From Hyphomicrobium sp. (GTDB lineage: Bacteria > Pseudomonadota > Alphaproteobacteria > Rhizobiales > Hyphomicrobiaceae): a stretch of DNA of 64,000 nucleotides. Under the pieces are notes generated by a model. That model saw nothing but the letters and a program-made list of their open reading frames with translations, had not been told where the DNA came from and did no database searches. A program made the position numbers and the translations under genes. The stretch is taken from contig JAEUME010000005.1 of NCBI GenBank assembly GCA_016793445.1, forward strand, positions 62,001 through 126,000, in the 5' to 3' direction. Shown in pieces: positions 1 to 9,129 of this stretch; position 1 is the stretch's first letter; each line of letters starts with the position of its first letter.

Positions 1-132
1 GTCCACGCGGGTGCTGCCCCCTCGCGACGGGAAGTGGCCGGCCGCATAAACGGATTGCGGCAACTGATCGGAAGGGAGATGGCCAATGCGGCAGGTATTC
101 CAATCGGCTTCAATGAGCTCGATGGCGATTGA
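1..132 (+). CDS. Imelysin-family (peptidase M75-like) protein, C-terminal end only
   Basis: Reading frame 1 is open from the window edge to a TGA at 130-132 and gives 43 residues ending IGFNELDGD. That ending resembles the C-terminus of imelysin-like periplasmic iron-uptake proteins. The following DUF1513 gene is the usual partner of imelysin genes in alphaproteobacteria, which supports the call. The ATG at 122 of that gene overlaps this stop by 11 bases, so the two are probably translationally coupled. Only the tail is visible, so the domain itself and the GxHxxE motif cannot be checked. Confidence 0.65.
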   Translation, partial: VHAGAAPSRREVAGRINGLRQLIGREMANAAGIPIGFNELDGD

Positions 133-1228
133 CCGCAGAACCGTTCTGCTTGGCACACTTTCGGCGATCGCGCTGGCGCGATTTGGCGGGCCTACCGCGA
201 TCGCCGCGGACACCCTGCAGGCCGCCTTCGTCAGTGCCGCGCGGATGCCTGATGGCAGCTATGCGATTTTGCTGCTAGCGGCCGACGGCAACGTGTTGCG
301 CCAAGTGCCGCTCAACGCGCGCGGACACGACATTGCGCTCCATCGCGCAACGGGCCGGGCCGTCGCGTTCGCGCGGCGGCCGGGCACGTTCGCAGTCGCA
401 TTCGATAGTGCCAGCGCACGTGAGCCTGCTGTCTTCAATGCTATAGAAGGACGCCACTTTTACGGACATGGCGCCTTCAGCAGCGACGGCAGGCTCCTCT
501 ACGTCTCGGAGAACGACATCGCCAACGGCCGCGGCGTTATCGGACTCTATGATGTGGATGCCGGCTACAAGCGGATCGGCGAGCATCCAAGCCATGGCGT
601 GGGTCCCCACGAGATCATCCTGTTGTCGGATGGCCGCACACTTGCCATTGCCAACGGCGGAATCGACACGGTGCCTGAGGCGGGCCGGGCGATGTTGAAC
701 CTCGACGAGATGCAGCCCAATCTTGCCTTCGCGGACGCCGAAAGCGGCGCGCTCATTGCGCGTCATGAATTGAGCGCCGACCTTAATCGGCTATCCATCA
801 GACACATCGCGGCGGACGCGAACGGCGCGGTATGGTTCGGCGGCCAGTGGGAGGGTGATCCGGAGGCGACACCGGAGCTGATTGGGCGGGCAACGCGTGA
901 CACGCCTATCCGTCTCATTGCCCCGGCAACTGCGCTGGGCGGAGACCTGAAGGGCTACATCGGTTCGGTGGCTGTGGCCTGCGATGGCGGCATGATCGCG
1001 GCAAGCGCCCCGAAGGCTGGCCGCATCATCTATGTCAACACGGCGGACGGGGCCGTCGTCGACAATAGCCCGTTGCCCGACGGCTGTGGCGTGGCAGGTG
1101 AGGAGCATGCGCGCTTTTGTGTAACCTCAGGTCTGGGTGCATTCCGGCATGAGGCGCCCGGCACGCGCATCTTGAGCGAGCGCGTGCTGGAAGGCATTGC
1201 CTTCGACAATCACTTGCGCCGGCTGTGA
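122..1228 (+). CDS. DUF1513 protein, probable Tat-exported beta-propeller
   Basis: A 368-residue protein. I chose the ATG at 122 because it overlaps the stop of the imelysin gene and places a twin-arginine motif (DRRTVLLG) at residues 4-11, followed by a hydrophobic stretch ending near AIAADT. That predicts export to the periplasm by the Tat system. The rest has repeated short blade-like segments typical of DUF1513 (for example GHGAFSSDGRLLYVSEND and GVGPHEIILLSDGRTLAIAN). Known family context is an iron-regulated operon of imelysins, a di-haem thiol oxidoreductase and DUF1513, with a likely role in iron acquisition. The biochemical function is not established. It is followed by a convergent gene. 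Confidence 0.85.
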   Translation: MAIDRRTVLLGTLSAIALARFGGPTAIAADTLQAAFVSAARMPDGSYAILLLAADGNVLRQVPLNARGHDIALHRATGRAVAFARRPGTFAVAFDSASAREPAVFNAIEGRHFYGHGAFSSDGRLLYVSENDIANGRGVIGLYDVDAGYKRIGEHPSHGVGPHEIILLSDGRTLAIANGGIDTVPEAGRAMLNLDEMQPNLAFADAESGALIARHELSADLNRLSIRHIAADANGAVWFGGQWEGDPEATPELIGRATRDTPIRLIAPATALGGDLKGYIGSVAVACDGGMIAASAPKAGRIIYVNTADGAVVDNSPLPDGCGVAGEEHARFCVTSGLGAFRHEAPGTRILSERVLEGIAFDNHLRRL

Positions 1229-1264
1229 CGGCCTCGTTTCGGGAAGCTGGCAACCCGAACGGAT

Positions 1265-1909
1265 CTACTCCGCGCGCGCGAGGAACGCTTTCAGATCCTC
1301 CTGCGTGTCGATATCGCGGGTGATTTCGGCGCTGGCCCATGGAAGAGCAAGCACGCGTGCCTTGTGAGCTTCCAGCAGGCCTTTGGCACCCTTGTCGCCG
1401 GTGAGTGTCGCGAGCGCACCAAATAAATCGGGAGGCCACAGCACGGGATGACCCTGGCTGCCGTCGGGCGCGGCAGGATGGACGATGGCGCCGGGATTGC
1501 GGGCGGCGGCTTCGGCGAGGGCAGCAATCAGCGGCGTCGTAACCCCGGGCATGTCAGCCAGCACGATCATGGCCGCCTGTGTTGTAGACGGCAGGGCGGT
1601 AATCCCGGCCCGGATTGACGTAGACAGGCCGTCGGCTGCAACCGGATTCAGGACAAACCTCCAGCGCCCCTCTCCGGCTGCGGCGCGCACAGCATCGGCA
1701 TGCGCGCCCACGACGACCACGATATCTTCGACCGGCGCAGCGGAGACCTGGCCCAAGATCCGCGCAACCAGCGGGCGGCCATCCAAGGTTGCGGTCAGCT
1801 TATGCCCCCCTTCAAACCGCGAGGAGCAGCCAGCCGCCAGCACAATGGCCGCCAGGCCCGGCATTGGCGCGGGCGGTCTTGAGAATTGTGCGGGGGAAGG
1901 CGTATTCAT
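1265..1909 (-). CDS. MobA/MocA-like molybdenum cofactor nucleotidyltransferase
   Basis: A 214-residue protein of the NTP-transferase fold. The signature [11 protein letters not shown] followed by K37 lies at residues 22-37, and a metal-binding LADMPGVT lies near residue 118. This matches MobA-like proteins of the MocA/xanthine-dehydrogenase-maturation type, which transfer CMP or GMP to molybdopterin in the cytoplasm. The CMP-transferring (MocA) type is favoured by the LAAGxSxRF..K form, but substrate cannot be settled from sequence alone. It is convergent with the DUF1513 gene and divergent from rimO, 82 bases away. An alternative start is the internal Met16 ([12 protein letters not shown]). 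Confidence 0.8.
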   Translation of the reverse strand: MNTPSPAQFSRPPAPMPGLAAIVLAAGCSSRFEGGHKLTATLDGRPLVARILGQVSAAPVEDIVVVVGAHADAVRAAAGEGRWRFVLNPVAADGLSTSIRAGITALPSTTQAAMIVLADMPGVTTPLIAALAEAAARNPGAIVHPAAPDGSQGHPVLWPPDLFGALATLTGDKGAKGLLEAHKARVLALPWASAEITRDIDTQEDLKAFLARAE

Positions 1910-1991
1910 GGATGCCTACAAACCACCTTGCGCGCCCGTGTGCAAATGGCGCGATTGCGCGGCCCTGTGCGCCGGTCTAGAAGCGCAGCCC

Positions 1992-3365
1992 ATGACAAAG
2001 ATTTTCCCGAACGCTTCGTCCCACGCTGACGCCGGCATTTCCCGTGAGCTCAAGACGAGCGCGCCCAAGGTCGGTTTCGTGTCGCTCGGTTGCCCCAAGG
2101 CGCTGGTCGACAGCGAGCGCATCATCACGCAACTTCGCTCGGAGGGGTATAGCATCGCGCCCGACTACGACGGAGCCGATGTCGTCGTCGTCAACACCTG
2201 CGGGTTTCTCGATAGTGCCAAGCGCGAGAGCCTGGAGGCGATCGGCGAGGCCATGGCGGCCAACGGGCGCGTCATCGTTACGGGCTGCTTCGGTGTCGAG
2301 GAGAACCGCATACGTGACGCGTATCCTGGCGTGCTGGCGGTCACCGGTCCGCATCAGTACGAGCAGGTTGTCACCGCCGTGCACGATGCGGTGCCGCCGC
2401 TGCACGATCCCTTCGTCGATCTGGTGCCCCCTGAGGGGCTGCATCTGACGCCGCGCCACTACGCCTATCTGAAGATCTCGGAAGGCTGCAACAACCGCTG
2501 CTCTTTCTGCATCATCCCATCGCTGCGCGGCGATCTTGTCAGCCGTCCGGCCAACCACGTGATGGCCGAAGCCGAACGCCTCGTGAAGGCGGGTGTCAAG
2601 GAACTGCTCGTCATTTCGCAGGATACCAGCGCTTACGGCCTCGATATCAAGTACGCGCAAAGCCAATGGAAAGGCGCGCCTCTGGCCGCGCGTTTTCTCG
2701 ATCTGACGCGCGCGCTGGGTGATCTGGGCGCGTGGGTTCGCCTGCATTACGTCTATCCCTATCCCCATGTGGACGACGTGATCCCGCTGATGGCGGAGGG
2801 CAAGATCCTTCCCTATCTCGACATCCCCTTCCAGCATGCATCGCCCAACGTGCTGAAGGCCATGCGCCGGCCTGCACATCAAGAGAAGACGGCGGAGCGC
2901 ATCCGGCGCTGGCGCGATATATGCCCCGATCTTGCGATCCGCTCGACGTTTATCGTCGGTTTCCCCGGCGAGACGGAGGAAGACTTCGCCTTCCTGCTTC
3001 AATGGCTCGAGGAAGCTAAAATCAACCGTGCCGGCTGCTTCAAGTACGAAGCCGTTGCGGGTGCCAAAGCCAACGCTCTGCCGGGCGCCGTTCCCGAGGA
3101 GGTCAAGGAGGAGCGCTGGCACCGCTTCATGGAAGCCCAGAGGAAGGTCAGCGCGACCCTGCTCGCCAAGAAGATTGGCCGGACCATCGACGTCATCATC
3201 GATGAGGTTGACGAGGACGGGGCGGCCGGCCGGTCGCGCTGGGATGCACCGGAGATCGACGGCAGCGTTTTTCTCGATGGCGACCATGGCGTTAAGCCGG
3301 GTGACATCGTGCAGGCGCAGGTGACGCAAGCAGATGAATACGACCTGGAAGCCGAGCGGCTTTGA
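1992..3365 (+). CDS. rimO: Ribosomal protein S12 methylthiotransferase RimO
   Basis: A 457-residue radical-SAM methylthiotransferase that modifies the conserved aspartate of ribosomal protein S12 using two iron-sulfur clusters. The N-terminal UPF0004 domain has [31 protein letters not shown] and [12 protein letters not shown] with its three cluster cysteines. The radical-SAM motif is CNNRCSFC within [16 protein letters not shown]. The C-terminal TRAM domain ends [10 protein letters not shown]. The PKALVDSE and [10 protein letters not shown] forms separate RimO from MiaB. The open frame extends far upstream, but the ATG at 1992 gives the family's normal length and avoids overlap with the divergent nucleotidyltransferase; ATG 1908 is less likely. 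Confidence 0.96.
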   Translation: MTKIFPNASSHADAGISRELKTSAPKVGFVSLGCPKALVDSERIITQLRSEGYSIAPDYDGADVVVVNTCGFLDSAKRESLEAIGEAMAANGRVIVTGCFGVEENRIRDAYPGVLAVTGPHQYEQVVTAVHDAVPPLHDPFVDLVPPEGLHLTPRHYAYLKISEGCNNRCSFCIIPSLRGDLVSRPANHVMAEAERLVKAGVKELLVISQDTSAYGLDIKYAQSQWKGAPLAARFLDLTRALGDLGAWVRLHYVYPYPHVDDVIPLMAEGKILPYLDIPFQHASPNVLKAMRRPAHQEKTAERIRRWRDICPDLAIRSTFIVGFPGETEEDFAFLLQWLEEAKINRAGCFKYEAVAGAKANALPGAVPEEVKEERWHRFMEAQRKVSATLLAKKIGRTIDVIIDEVDEDGAAGRSRWDAPEIDGSVFLDGDHGVKPGDIVQAQVTQADEYDLEAERL

Positions 3366-3535
3366 GCGCGCCGATGGGCGGATGGTATAGTTAACAAATT
3401 CTAAGAGCTCTGGCGCTTTGCGCCCGAAATTGAAACACATTTCCGGCTCTGTTAACTGTATCTCAGAAGCCTGACGGTTAATGTGCCTTTGTCCATGCAA
3501 CGATCAAGGCTGCTGGGCAGGTAGGGATTTGTTCC

Positions 3536-4840
3536 ATGTTCCCCAGCCGGGAAACACCGGTTGATCCGGTCTCGTGCATCCTTGTGTTGCGTCGCGCCTG
3601 TGGGCCGTTTTTGCGGTTCGCAAGGTTCGCGCTCGCCGGTGTGCTTGCGCTGGCGGCAATGGGCGACGATGCGAGGGCCAAAACGCCCGGTGGCGTCCAT
3701 TGCCATGGCAAAACCTGCCATCGCGTTTCCACACTCGCAGAGATGGACGGCAGCGTTGGCCGGTTCGGTGTGATGATGGCGTCGTTCTATGACGATTGTC
3801 GAACCGACCGCTTCAACACGTGTGGACTGACGAGCTCAGGCGAGGTGTTCCGCCCCGGCGAGCCGGACAATGCGGCAAGCCCCAACTTTCCCGACGGCAC
3901 CGTGCTGCTGACGTTCAATCCCGCAACCAAGAAGGCGGCGGTGGTACGGGTCAATTCAGCCGGCCCCTATTGGGGTGACCGCAAGCTCGATGTGTCGCGT
4001 GCGACCGCCGAGAAGCTGGGCTTTCGAGAAAAGGGTGTGGCGGAGTTGATGGTCGCGATTATCCGTTCGCCCGACGAGGCGGAAGCACGCTACCGTAAGA
4101 AGCGCCGCTACGCGCCTGTGCCGGGCTATATGGGCGTATTTCCGTCCTTTGAGGCGGCACACGATGCCGCCATCGCGGGCCTGTCTCTCAAATTTCAGGC
4201 GGTATCCCCTCAGATTGGCGCGCGCCCCGGGCATAAGACGCGGCTGGCTGCTATCGAGCCGGAACCCGAGCTTCCTTCCATGAGCGGCCGGCGTGCTGGT
4301 CTTCAGCCACGGCCCTCACGCCAGGAGATGCGCCAGTACACGATTATCTATCTGGACCCGGTGCCTCCCCAAGAGGTGATTCCGGTTCAGACCGGCACGG
4401 AAAGCAGCGAGACAGTTCACGCGTCGCCGGCCGCGGATGGAGAAGCGCATGGGGCACTACCAGAAACCACCACTGTCAGTCCGGTGATCATCGAGACGTT
4501 CGAGCCGCATGGGGCCAGCGAAGAAATTGTCACGCACTTGGAGGCGCCAATTGTCGTCGTCACTGCGCACGAGCCGGCCTACTGGGGCTTGGGACTTGGC
4601 ATAACGATCGATTCTGGTGGCTTCTGGCACAAGCTGACGAAGTTTGTAGCCGAAGCACGCCGCCGGGCGCGGCCCCGCGGCCCGCCGCTTGTCGTGCCGG
4701 CCATGGCTGAGTGGCGTCCGCGTCTCGAGATGTTCGTGCTTGAGGCCCGGGCCAAGGCGCGCGCCGGCGTTACGCGATCGGGGCCACTCTACGATCTGTT
4801 CGCCGACCTCAAATCGAAAGCCCAGGCCGTTCGTGATTGA
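3536..4840 (+). CDS. RlpA-like double-psi beta-barrel secreted protein
   Basis: A 434-residue protein with a hydrophobic segment near residues 22-42 (RFALAGVLALAAMGDDARA) that looks like a signal peptide. An RlpA-like double-psi beta-barrel spans about residues 76-175: MMASFYDDC, then TSSGEVF, then VVRVNSAGPYWGDRKLDVSR with the typical aspartate, and AEKLGFREKGVAELMV. Family members are septal or peptidoglycan-associated lytic transglycosylases or derived binding proteins. The C-terminal half (about 200-434) is low-complexity and rich in Glu, Pro and Thr, with no recognised domain. No SPOR domain is visible, so the classical RlpA architecture is incomplete. It is convergent with ndh; no clear terminator lies between them. 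Confidence 0.8.
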   Translation: MFPSRETPVDPVSCILVLRRACGPFLRFARFALAGVLALAAMGDDARAKTPGGVHCHGKTCHRVSTLAEMDGSVGRFGVMMASFYDDCRTDRFNTCGLTSSGEVFRPGEPDNAASPNFPDGTVLLTFNPATKKAAVVRVNSAGPYWGDRKLDVSRATAEKLGFREKGVAELMVAIIRSPDEAEARYRKKRRYAPVPGYMGVFPSFEAAHDAAIAGLSLKFQAVSPQIGARPGHKTRLAAIEPEPELPSMSGRRAGLQPRPSRQEMRQYTIIYLDPVPPQEVIPVQTGTESSETVHASPAADGEAHGALPETTTVSPVIIETFEPHGASEEIVTHLEAPIVVVTAHEPAYWGLGLGITIDSGGFWHKLTKFVAEARRRARPRGPPLVVPAMAEWRPRLEMFVLEARAKARAGVTRSGPLYDLFADLKSKAQAVRD

Positions 4841-4877
4841 GGCGCACTACGCAAAATCGGCACCGTTCGCATGAACG

Positions 4878-6218
4878 TCAGTGCAACTTGACCTGCGGCT
4901 CGGTGCGGTGGGTGAGGAGGCGCGAGGTTGTGTCCAGCGTGACCTTGACCGGCCCGTGCAACGCCATCTCGTGCATCTTGTAGAGAGAGCGGTACATCAG
5001 CTTGGCGAACAGTCCTTCGATACGCATGGATTTGCCCGAAACGAAGCCCATGAGGCTGCCGACAGTCGTGTAGTGTCCAAGCGAAACGAGCGAACCGAAG
5101 TCGCGATAGACGAAGGGCTGCAACGGCTCGCCGCGCAACTTGCGCTGAAGCTGCTTGACGAGGTGCGATGACTCCTGGTGCGCCGCCTGCGCGCGTGGGG
5201 GTATGGGCGTGGTCTCACCCTCGGGAACGAGATAGGCGGCGTCGCCGATGACGAAGATATCATCGTCCTTCGTCGTCTGCAGTGTGGGCCGCACGACGAG
5301 GGTATTCATGCGGCTGACTTCCAGGCCATCGAGATTGGAGAGCACCGCTGGCCCTTTGACGCCAGCGGCCCAGACCACAAGTTCCGAGGGCAGGAAATCG
5401 CCACTCGCTAGGTTCACGCCTTCCTTCGTGATGCTCGTCACGCGGGCATTCGTGCGCACGTCCACGCCGAGGTTGGTCAGGATGTTCATGGTCGCCGCCG
5501 ACAGCCGTTCAGGCAACGCGGGCAGAATGCGGGGTGCGGCTTCGATCAAGGTGATTTTGATGTCTTTTTCCGGATCGATCTTGTCGAGGCCGAACGCGAC
5601 GACGCCGCGCGCCGTGCGATGCAGCTCTGCGGAAAGCTCCGTTCCCGTCGCCCCTGCACCGATGATGGAGACGTGGAGCTGACCTGGCCGCACGGGGCCC
5701 GGCTGGGCGTTGGCTCGCACGCACGCGTTCAGCAGGCGCCGGTTGAAGCGCTCGGCCTGTTCGGGCGTGTCGAGCATGATGGCGTTCTCCTTCACGCCCG
5801 GCGTGCCGAAATCGTTCGACACGCTGCCGATCGCAATCACCAGGATATCGTACTGGAAAGAGCGTTCGGGCGTGATTTCCCGCCCATCTTCGTCATACGT
5901 CGCCGCCAGATGTACGAGCTTCTTGCTGCGGTCGATGCCGGTCATTTCGCCGAAGCGGTACTTGAATCCATGCCAGTGGCCCTGGGCCTGATACTCCAGT
6001 TCATGCCGATCGACTTCCATGGATCCGGCGGCAATCTCGTGAAGCAGCGGCTTCCAGATATGGGTGCGCGCCTTGTCCACCAGAGTGATGTGCGCCTTGC
6101 CCTTTCGTCCAAGCTTGTGACCAAGCTGGGTGGCGAGCTCCAAGCCGCCCGCGCCTCCACCCACGACGATGATGCGGGGGAGGTTTTCGTTCACCGTCTG
6201 CGCCGGAAGGGTCGCCAT
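4878..6218 (-). CDS. ndh: Type II NADH dehydrogenase (NAD(P)/FAD-dependent)
   Basis: A 446-residue flavoprotein that transfers electrons from NADH to quinone at the inner face of the membrane without proton pumping. Two dinucleotide-binding motifs are present: IIVVGGGAGGLELATQLG near the N-terminus (FAD) and VSIIGAGATGTELSAELH in the middle (NADH). Also present are VVWAAGVKGP and the FAD-contacting FVIGDAAYLVP. The C-terminal amphipathic region (MYRSLYKMHEMALHGP) fits the membrane-anchoring helix of NDH-2. I chose the ATG at 6218 because AGAGG lies just upstream and the FAD motif then starts at residue 15; a longer in-frame extension to 6368 is not typical of the family. Confidence 0.92.
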   Translation of the reverse strand: MATLPAQTVNENLPRIIVVGGGAGGLELATQLGHKLGRKGKAHITLVDKARTHIWKPLLHEIAAGSMEVDRHELEYQAQGHWHGFKYRFGEMTGIDRSKKLVHLAATYDEDGREITPERSFQYDILVIAIGSVSNDFGTPGVKENAIMLDTPEQAERFNRRLLNACVRANAQPGPVRPGQLHVSIIGAGATGTELSAELHRTARGVVAFGLDKIDPEKDIKITLIEAAPRILPALPERLSAATMNILTNLGVDVRTNARVTSITKEGVNLASGDFLPSELVVWAAGVKGPAVLSNLDGLEVSRMNTLVVRPTLQTTKDDDIFVIGDAAYLVPEGETTPIPPRAQAAHQESSHLVKQLQRKLRGEPLQPFVYRDFGSLVSLGHYTTVGSLMGFVSGKSMRIEGLFAKLMYRSLYKMHEMALHGPVKVTLDTTSRLLTHRTEPQVKLH

Positions 6219-6876
6219 CGAGTGCCTCTCAAGAATCTTTGTTTCCAACGCGGATTGCCGGCAAACGGGGTGCCTGCGGGCCTGGACGCCGACACCAAAA
6301 GCCGGAGCGAGTGTTAGCTGTTCACGGGGAGGAATTCCACTGCGCCAAGCGCCACCCCCCAGCTTCACCCAGGCGTCTGAAGCAGCGATGCAGGTAGTCG
6401 TTATTGCGCTGAGTGCTTATGGCCACGTTCTGGCGGAGTTGCTTGGCAGGCCGAAAATGGGCTTTGCATTTCCTCGTTGCGAGTGGCTGCCGGGAGCGCT
6501 GCGCGATTGAGCCGAAGATTTGCTGGATTCCTCGAAATTGATCGCGGCAGGATATCTTAAATCCTGGCCTTGTCCGATTCATGTGGGCCAACCATCCGAG
6601 CGGCGCGCGTGATTGGAGGTATCGGCAGCGGCGCGTTTTGATATTCGAATCCTGGCGTCGGCAATTGCCGGTTTCCCGCTCCAGCCAAATCGAGTTCAAT
6701 CATGTCTGATCGCGCGGCAATGCTGTGACGAAATCTACAAAGATAAATAGAAAGTTTATCAAGAACGACCGAGTTCTGATTAACTTTGAAATCATATATG
6801 ATCCAAAACAGCTTTCTGGCGTTGCGCGAAGGAGCTATGAAAGCAGCAATCCAAAATCTTGTAATAGTGATGGAAA
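6219..6876. other. Intergenic region, 658 bases, nothing supported
   Basis: This gap separates ndh from the start of the polysaccharide locus. Base composition changes from GC-rich to AT-rich after about 6700, which fits promoters for the SDR gene at 6877. No convincing open frame, repeat, terminator or RNA gene was seen. Confidence 0.5.
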
Positions 6877-7923
6877 ATGTTGCATTCCTCCGTGACGCAA
6901 TTCCAGTCGATTTCTCCTTCAGAGCGCGGCGAGAGACACGTACTTGTGGTCGGCGGTGCCGGCTACGTCGGCAACGTTCTCATCCGGCAGTTGCTGTCAC
7001 TCGGGTATCGGGTACGATGTCTTGATGCCCTTTATTATCCGACGGGTAATACAATTGCGCCGCTCATGGATAATCCGGACTTCTCATTTGTTCGCGGAGA
7101 TCTGCGCAACATCGACTTAGTTCGTGAAAGCCTTCATGGCATTACCGATGTCGTGCTGCTGGCTGCGCTGGTCGGTGATCCGATTTCGAAGAAGTATTCC
7201 GATCTCACCAGGGAGGTGAACGGGACCGCCTCCCGCCGTCTGTTTACCGAGCTTGCCGGGCGTGGGTTGAAGAAGTTCATCTTTACGTCGACATGCAGCA
7301 ATTACGGCATCCTGGAAGGCAATCAACCAGCCACCGAAACCTCGCCGCTCAACCCGCGTTCAGTCTATGCGGAGACGAAGGTTGCCTTCGAGGAGTTCAT
7401 AACCAGTCAATCCAACGCGACTGACTTTTCGACGACCGTTTTGCGCCTTGCTACCGCCTTTGGCCTTTCACCACGCATGCGCTTTGATCTGACCGTATCG
7501 GAGTTCAGCCGCGAGATTGCGATGGGCCGGGAACTCCTTGTGTATGACGAAGCAACCTGGCGCCCCTACTGCCACGTTGTCGATATTGCGGACGCCATCA
7601 TCCGCGTTATTGAGGCGCCGGCCGATGTCGTGTCGAGGCAGGTCTTCAATGTCGGGGGCAACGAGAACAACTTCACCAAGAAGATGATCGTCGATGAGCT
7701 GATCAAGCGCGTTGCGGATGCGAAGGTCGTCTACAAGGCGGGTGGTTTTGATCAGCGCGATTATCGCGTCTCCTTTGACAAGATCCGCGCCGCGCTCGAT
7801 TTCGAGCCGAAGTATAGCGTTCCGGACTCCATCGAAAAGGTGGTGTCCTGCATCCGCTCAGGCTTCTACTGCGACGTTGAAGACAACAAGAATTTCTATG
7901 GCAACTATGTCGTCACTCACTGA
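6877..7923 (+). CDS. NAD-dependent epimerase/dehydratase (extended SDR)
   Basis: A 348-residue extended short-chain dehydrogenase acting on nucleotide sugars. The Rossmann motif VVGGAGYVG is at residues 24-32 and the catalytic YxxxK (YAETK) is near residue 164, preceded by the serine-containing FTSTCSNYG. It opens the left arm of the polysaccharide locus. The gene overlaps the convergent flavoprotein gene by 7 bases. The reaction (epimerisation, dehydration or reduction) cannot be fixed from sequence. A GGA lies directly upstream of the chosen ATG; initiation elsewhere within the first 18 codons is possible because the Rossmann strand only begins at residue 21. Confidence 0.85.
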   Translation: MLHSSVTQFQSISPSERGERHVLVVGGAGYVGNVLIRQLLSLGYRVRCLDALYYPTGNTIAPLMDNPDFSFVRGDLRNIDLVRESLHGITDVVLLAALVGDPISKKYSDLTREVNGTASRRLFTELAGRGLKKFIFTSTCSNYGILEGNQPATETSPLNPRSVYAETKVAFEEFITSQSNATDFSTTVLRLATAFGLSPRMRFDLTVSEFSREIAMGRELLVYDEATWRPYCHVVDIADAIIRVIEAPADVVSRQVFNVGGNENNFTKKMIVDELIKRVADAKVVYKAGGFDQRDYRVSFDKIRAALDFEPKYSVPDSIEKVVSCIRSGFYCDVEDNKNFYGNYVVTH

Positions 7924-9047
7924 GTGCCCAGCAGCTTTACACAGTAATCGGCAAGCGCCAGGCAAGAGGTAAGACCAGGGCTTTCGATGCCATAGAGGGC
8001 GACCATGCGAGGGACGCCGTGCCTTTCCGGTCCGTGAATCTCGAAGTCGGCTGGCGGCTCTCCCTTGGATGAGATTTTGGGCCGTATCCCTGTATAACCT
8101 GGTTCAAGCGCGCCATCGGGAAGCGCTGGCCAGTATCGTCGTATCGAGTGTTCGAAATCCGCCCGCCGTTTGCCGTCGGGATCATCGAACATGTAGTCGA
8201 TGCGATCGATCCATTGAACGTCCGGCCCAAATCGGGCGGTTCCTTGCAGGTCCAAAGTCAGATGCGTTCCAAGCCCGCCATCGACGGGTACAGGATAAAC
8301 CAGATGTTGGAATGGCGCGCGTCCTTGCAAGGTGAAGTAATGTCCTTTGGCAAAACGCGTCTTGGGCGGCTCATATCCGTTGCCAAAGGGTAGTTTGTCA
8401 CGAAGGCTGGCCATACCGAGTCCGCCCGCGACGAAGAGATTTCGTGCGGTTAATTTTGAGATTTCGGTTCCACTCGCTATCTCCAGTTCGAAGGTTCCAT
8501 CGGGCAGGCATAGCGCGCTTCGCAACTGTGATCGCAGAACGACGGAGCCGTTACCTGCCTGAAGGCAGCCTTCAAGCGCCTTCATCAATGCGTGGCTGTC
8601 GATGATGCCGGTGGAGGGCGAAAATAGAGCAGCGACGCACCCGACGTCCGGCTCCAGCGCTCTGGCGTCGGCAGCCGTGAGCCAGCGAAGATCCTCAACC
8701 CCGTTGGCGTAAGCGAGACCTTCGAATTTCTGAAGTACCGCGATTTCAGCTGAAGTGGTGGCAACAATGAGCTTCCCAATCCGCTTGGCCGGAACGGCGT
8801 TCCGTTCGGCAAATTCGTAGAGGCGCTTGCGCCCGGCAACGCAGGCTTGCGCCTTGAGAGACCCTTTCGGATAATAGATGCCAGCATGGATCACCTCGCT
8901 CGATCGCGAGCTTACTTCACGCCCGACATCCTCGTTGCGCTCGAAGACAATCGCTTCCTGTCCTTTATTGGCGCATGCAACCGCAATGGCGAGTCCGATA
9001 ACGCCTCCGCCAATGACGGCAGTCTCAATGTCAGGTGGATGCGCCAT
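7917..9047 (-). CDS. FAD-dependent oxidoreductase, L-2-hydroxyglutarate oxidase-like
   Basis: A 376-residue member of the D-amino-acid-oxidase/LhgO flavoprotein family. AVIGGGVIGLAIA near the N-terminus binds FAD. SSRSSEVIHAGIYY and the C-terminal IRPKISSKG followed by YGIESPGLTSCLALA match L-2-hydroxyglutarate dehydrogenase-like enzymes, which oxidise 2-hydroxy acids and pass electrons to the quinone pool or oxygen. No signal peptide is present. Position inside a sugar-biosynthesis cluster suggests either a chance neighbour or oxidation of a sugar-acid intermediate; this is speculation. The IS element at 9130 lies 83 bases upstream of its start and may have separated it from its promoter. 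Confidence 0.82.
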   Translation of the reverse strand: MAHPPDIETAVIGGGVIGLAIAVACANKGQEAIVFERNEDVGREVSSRSSEVIHAGIYYPKGSLKAQACVAGRKRLYEFAERNAVPAKRIGKLIVATTSAEIAVLQKFEGLAYANGVEDLRWLTAADARALEPDVGCVAALFSPSTGIIDSHALMKALEGCLQAGNGSVVLRSQLRSALCLPDGTFELEIASGTEISKLTARNLFVAGGLGMASLRDKLPFGNGYEPPKTRFAKGHYFTLQGRAPFQHLVYPVPVDGGLGTHLTLDLQGTARFGPDVQWIDRIDYMFDDPDGKRRADFEHSIRRYWPALPDGALEPGYTGIRPKISSKGEPPADFEIHGPERHGVPRMVALYGIESPGLTSCLALADYCVKLLGTQ

Positions 9048-9129
9048 GTTTGGAGGGAAGCTCGCGCTATTGGGGTTTCGGAAACAATTTATTAAGAGCC
9101 TTTCTCAATATCCCGGAGTTTCGATCACG

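Noticed and set aside
1485..1991. Open frame extending RimO by 169 residues
   Set aside because: It lies opposite the nucleotidyltransferase gene, has no RimO homology, and the ATG at 1992 gives the normal length.
1977..3500. Long minus-strand frame of 507 codons opposite rimO
   Set aside because: It is a shadow of a GC-rich gene; no family features, and rimO is certain.
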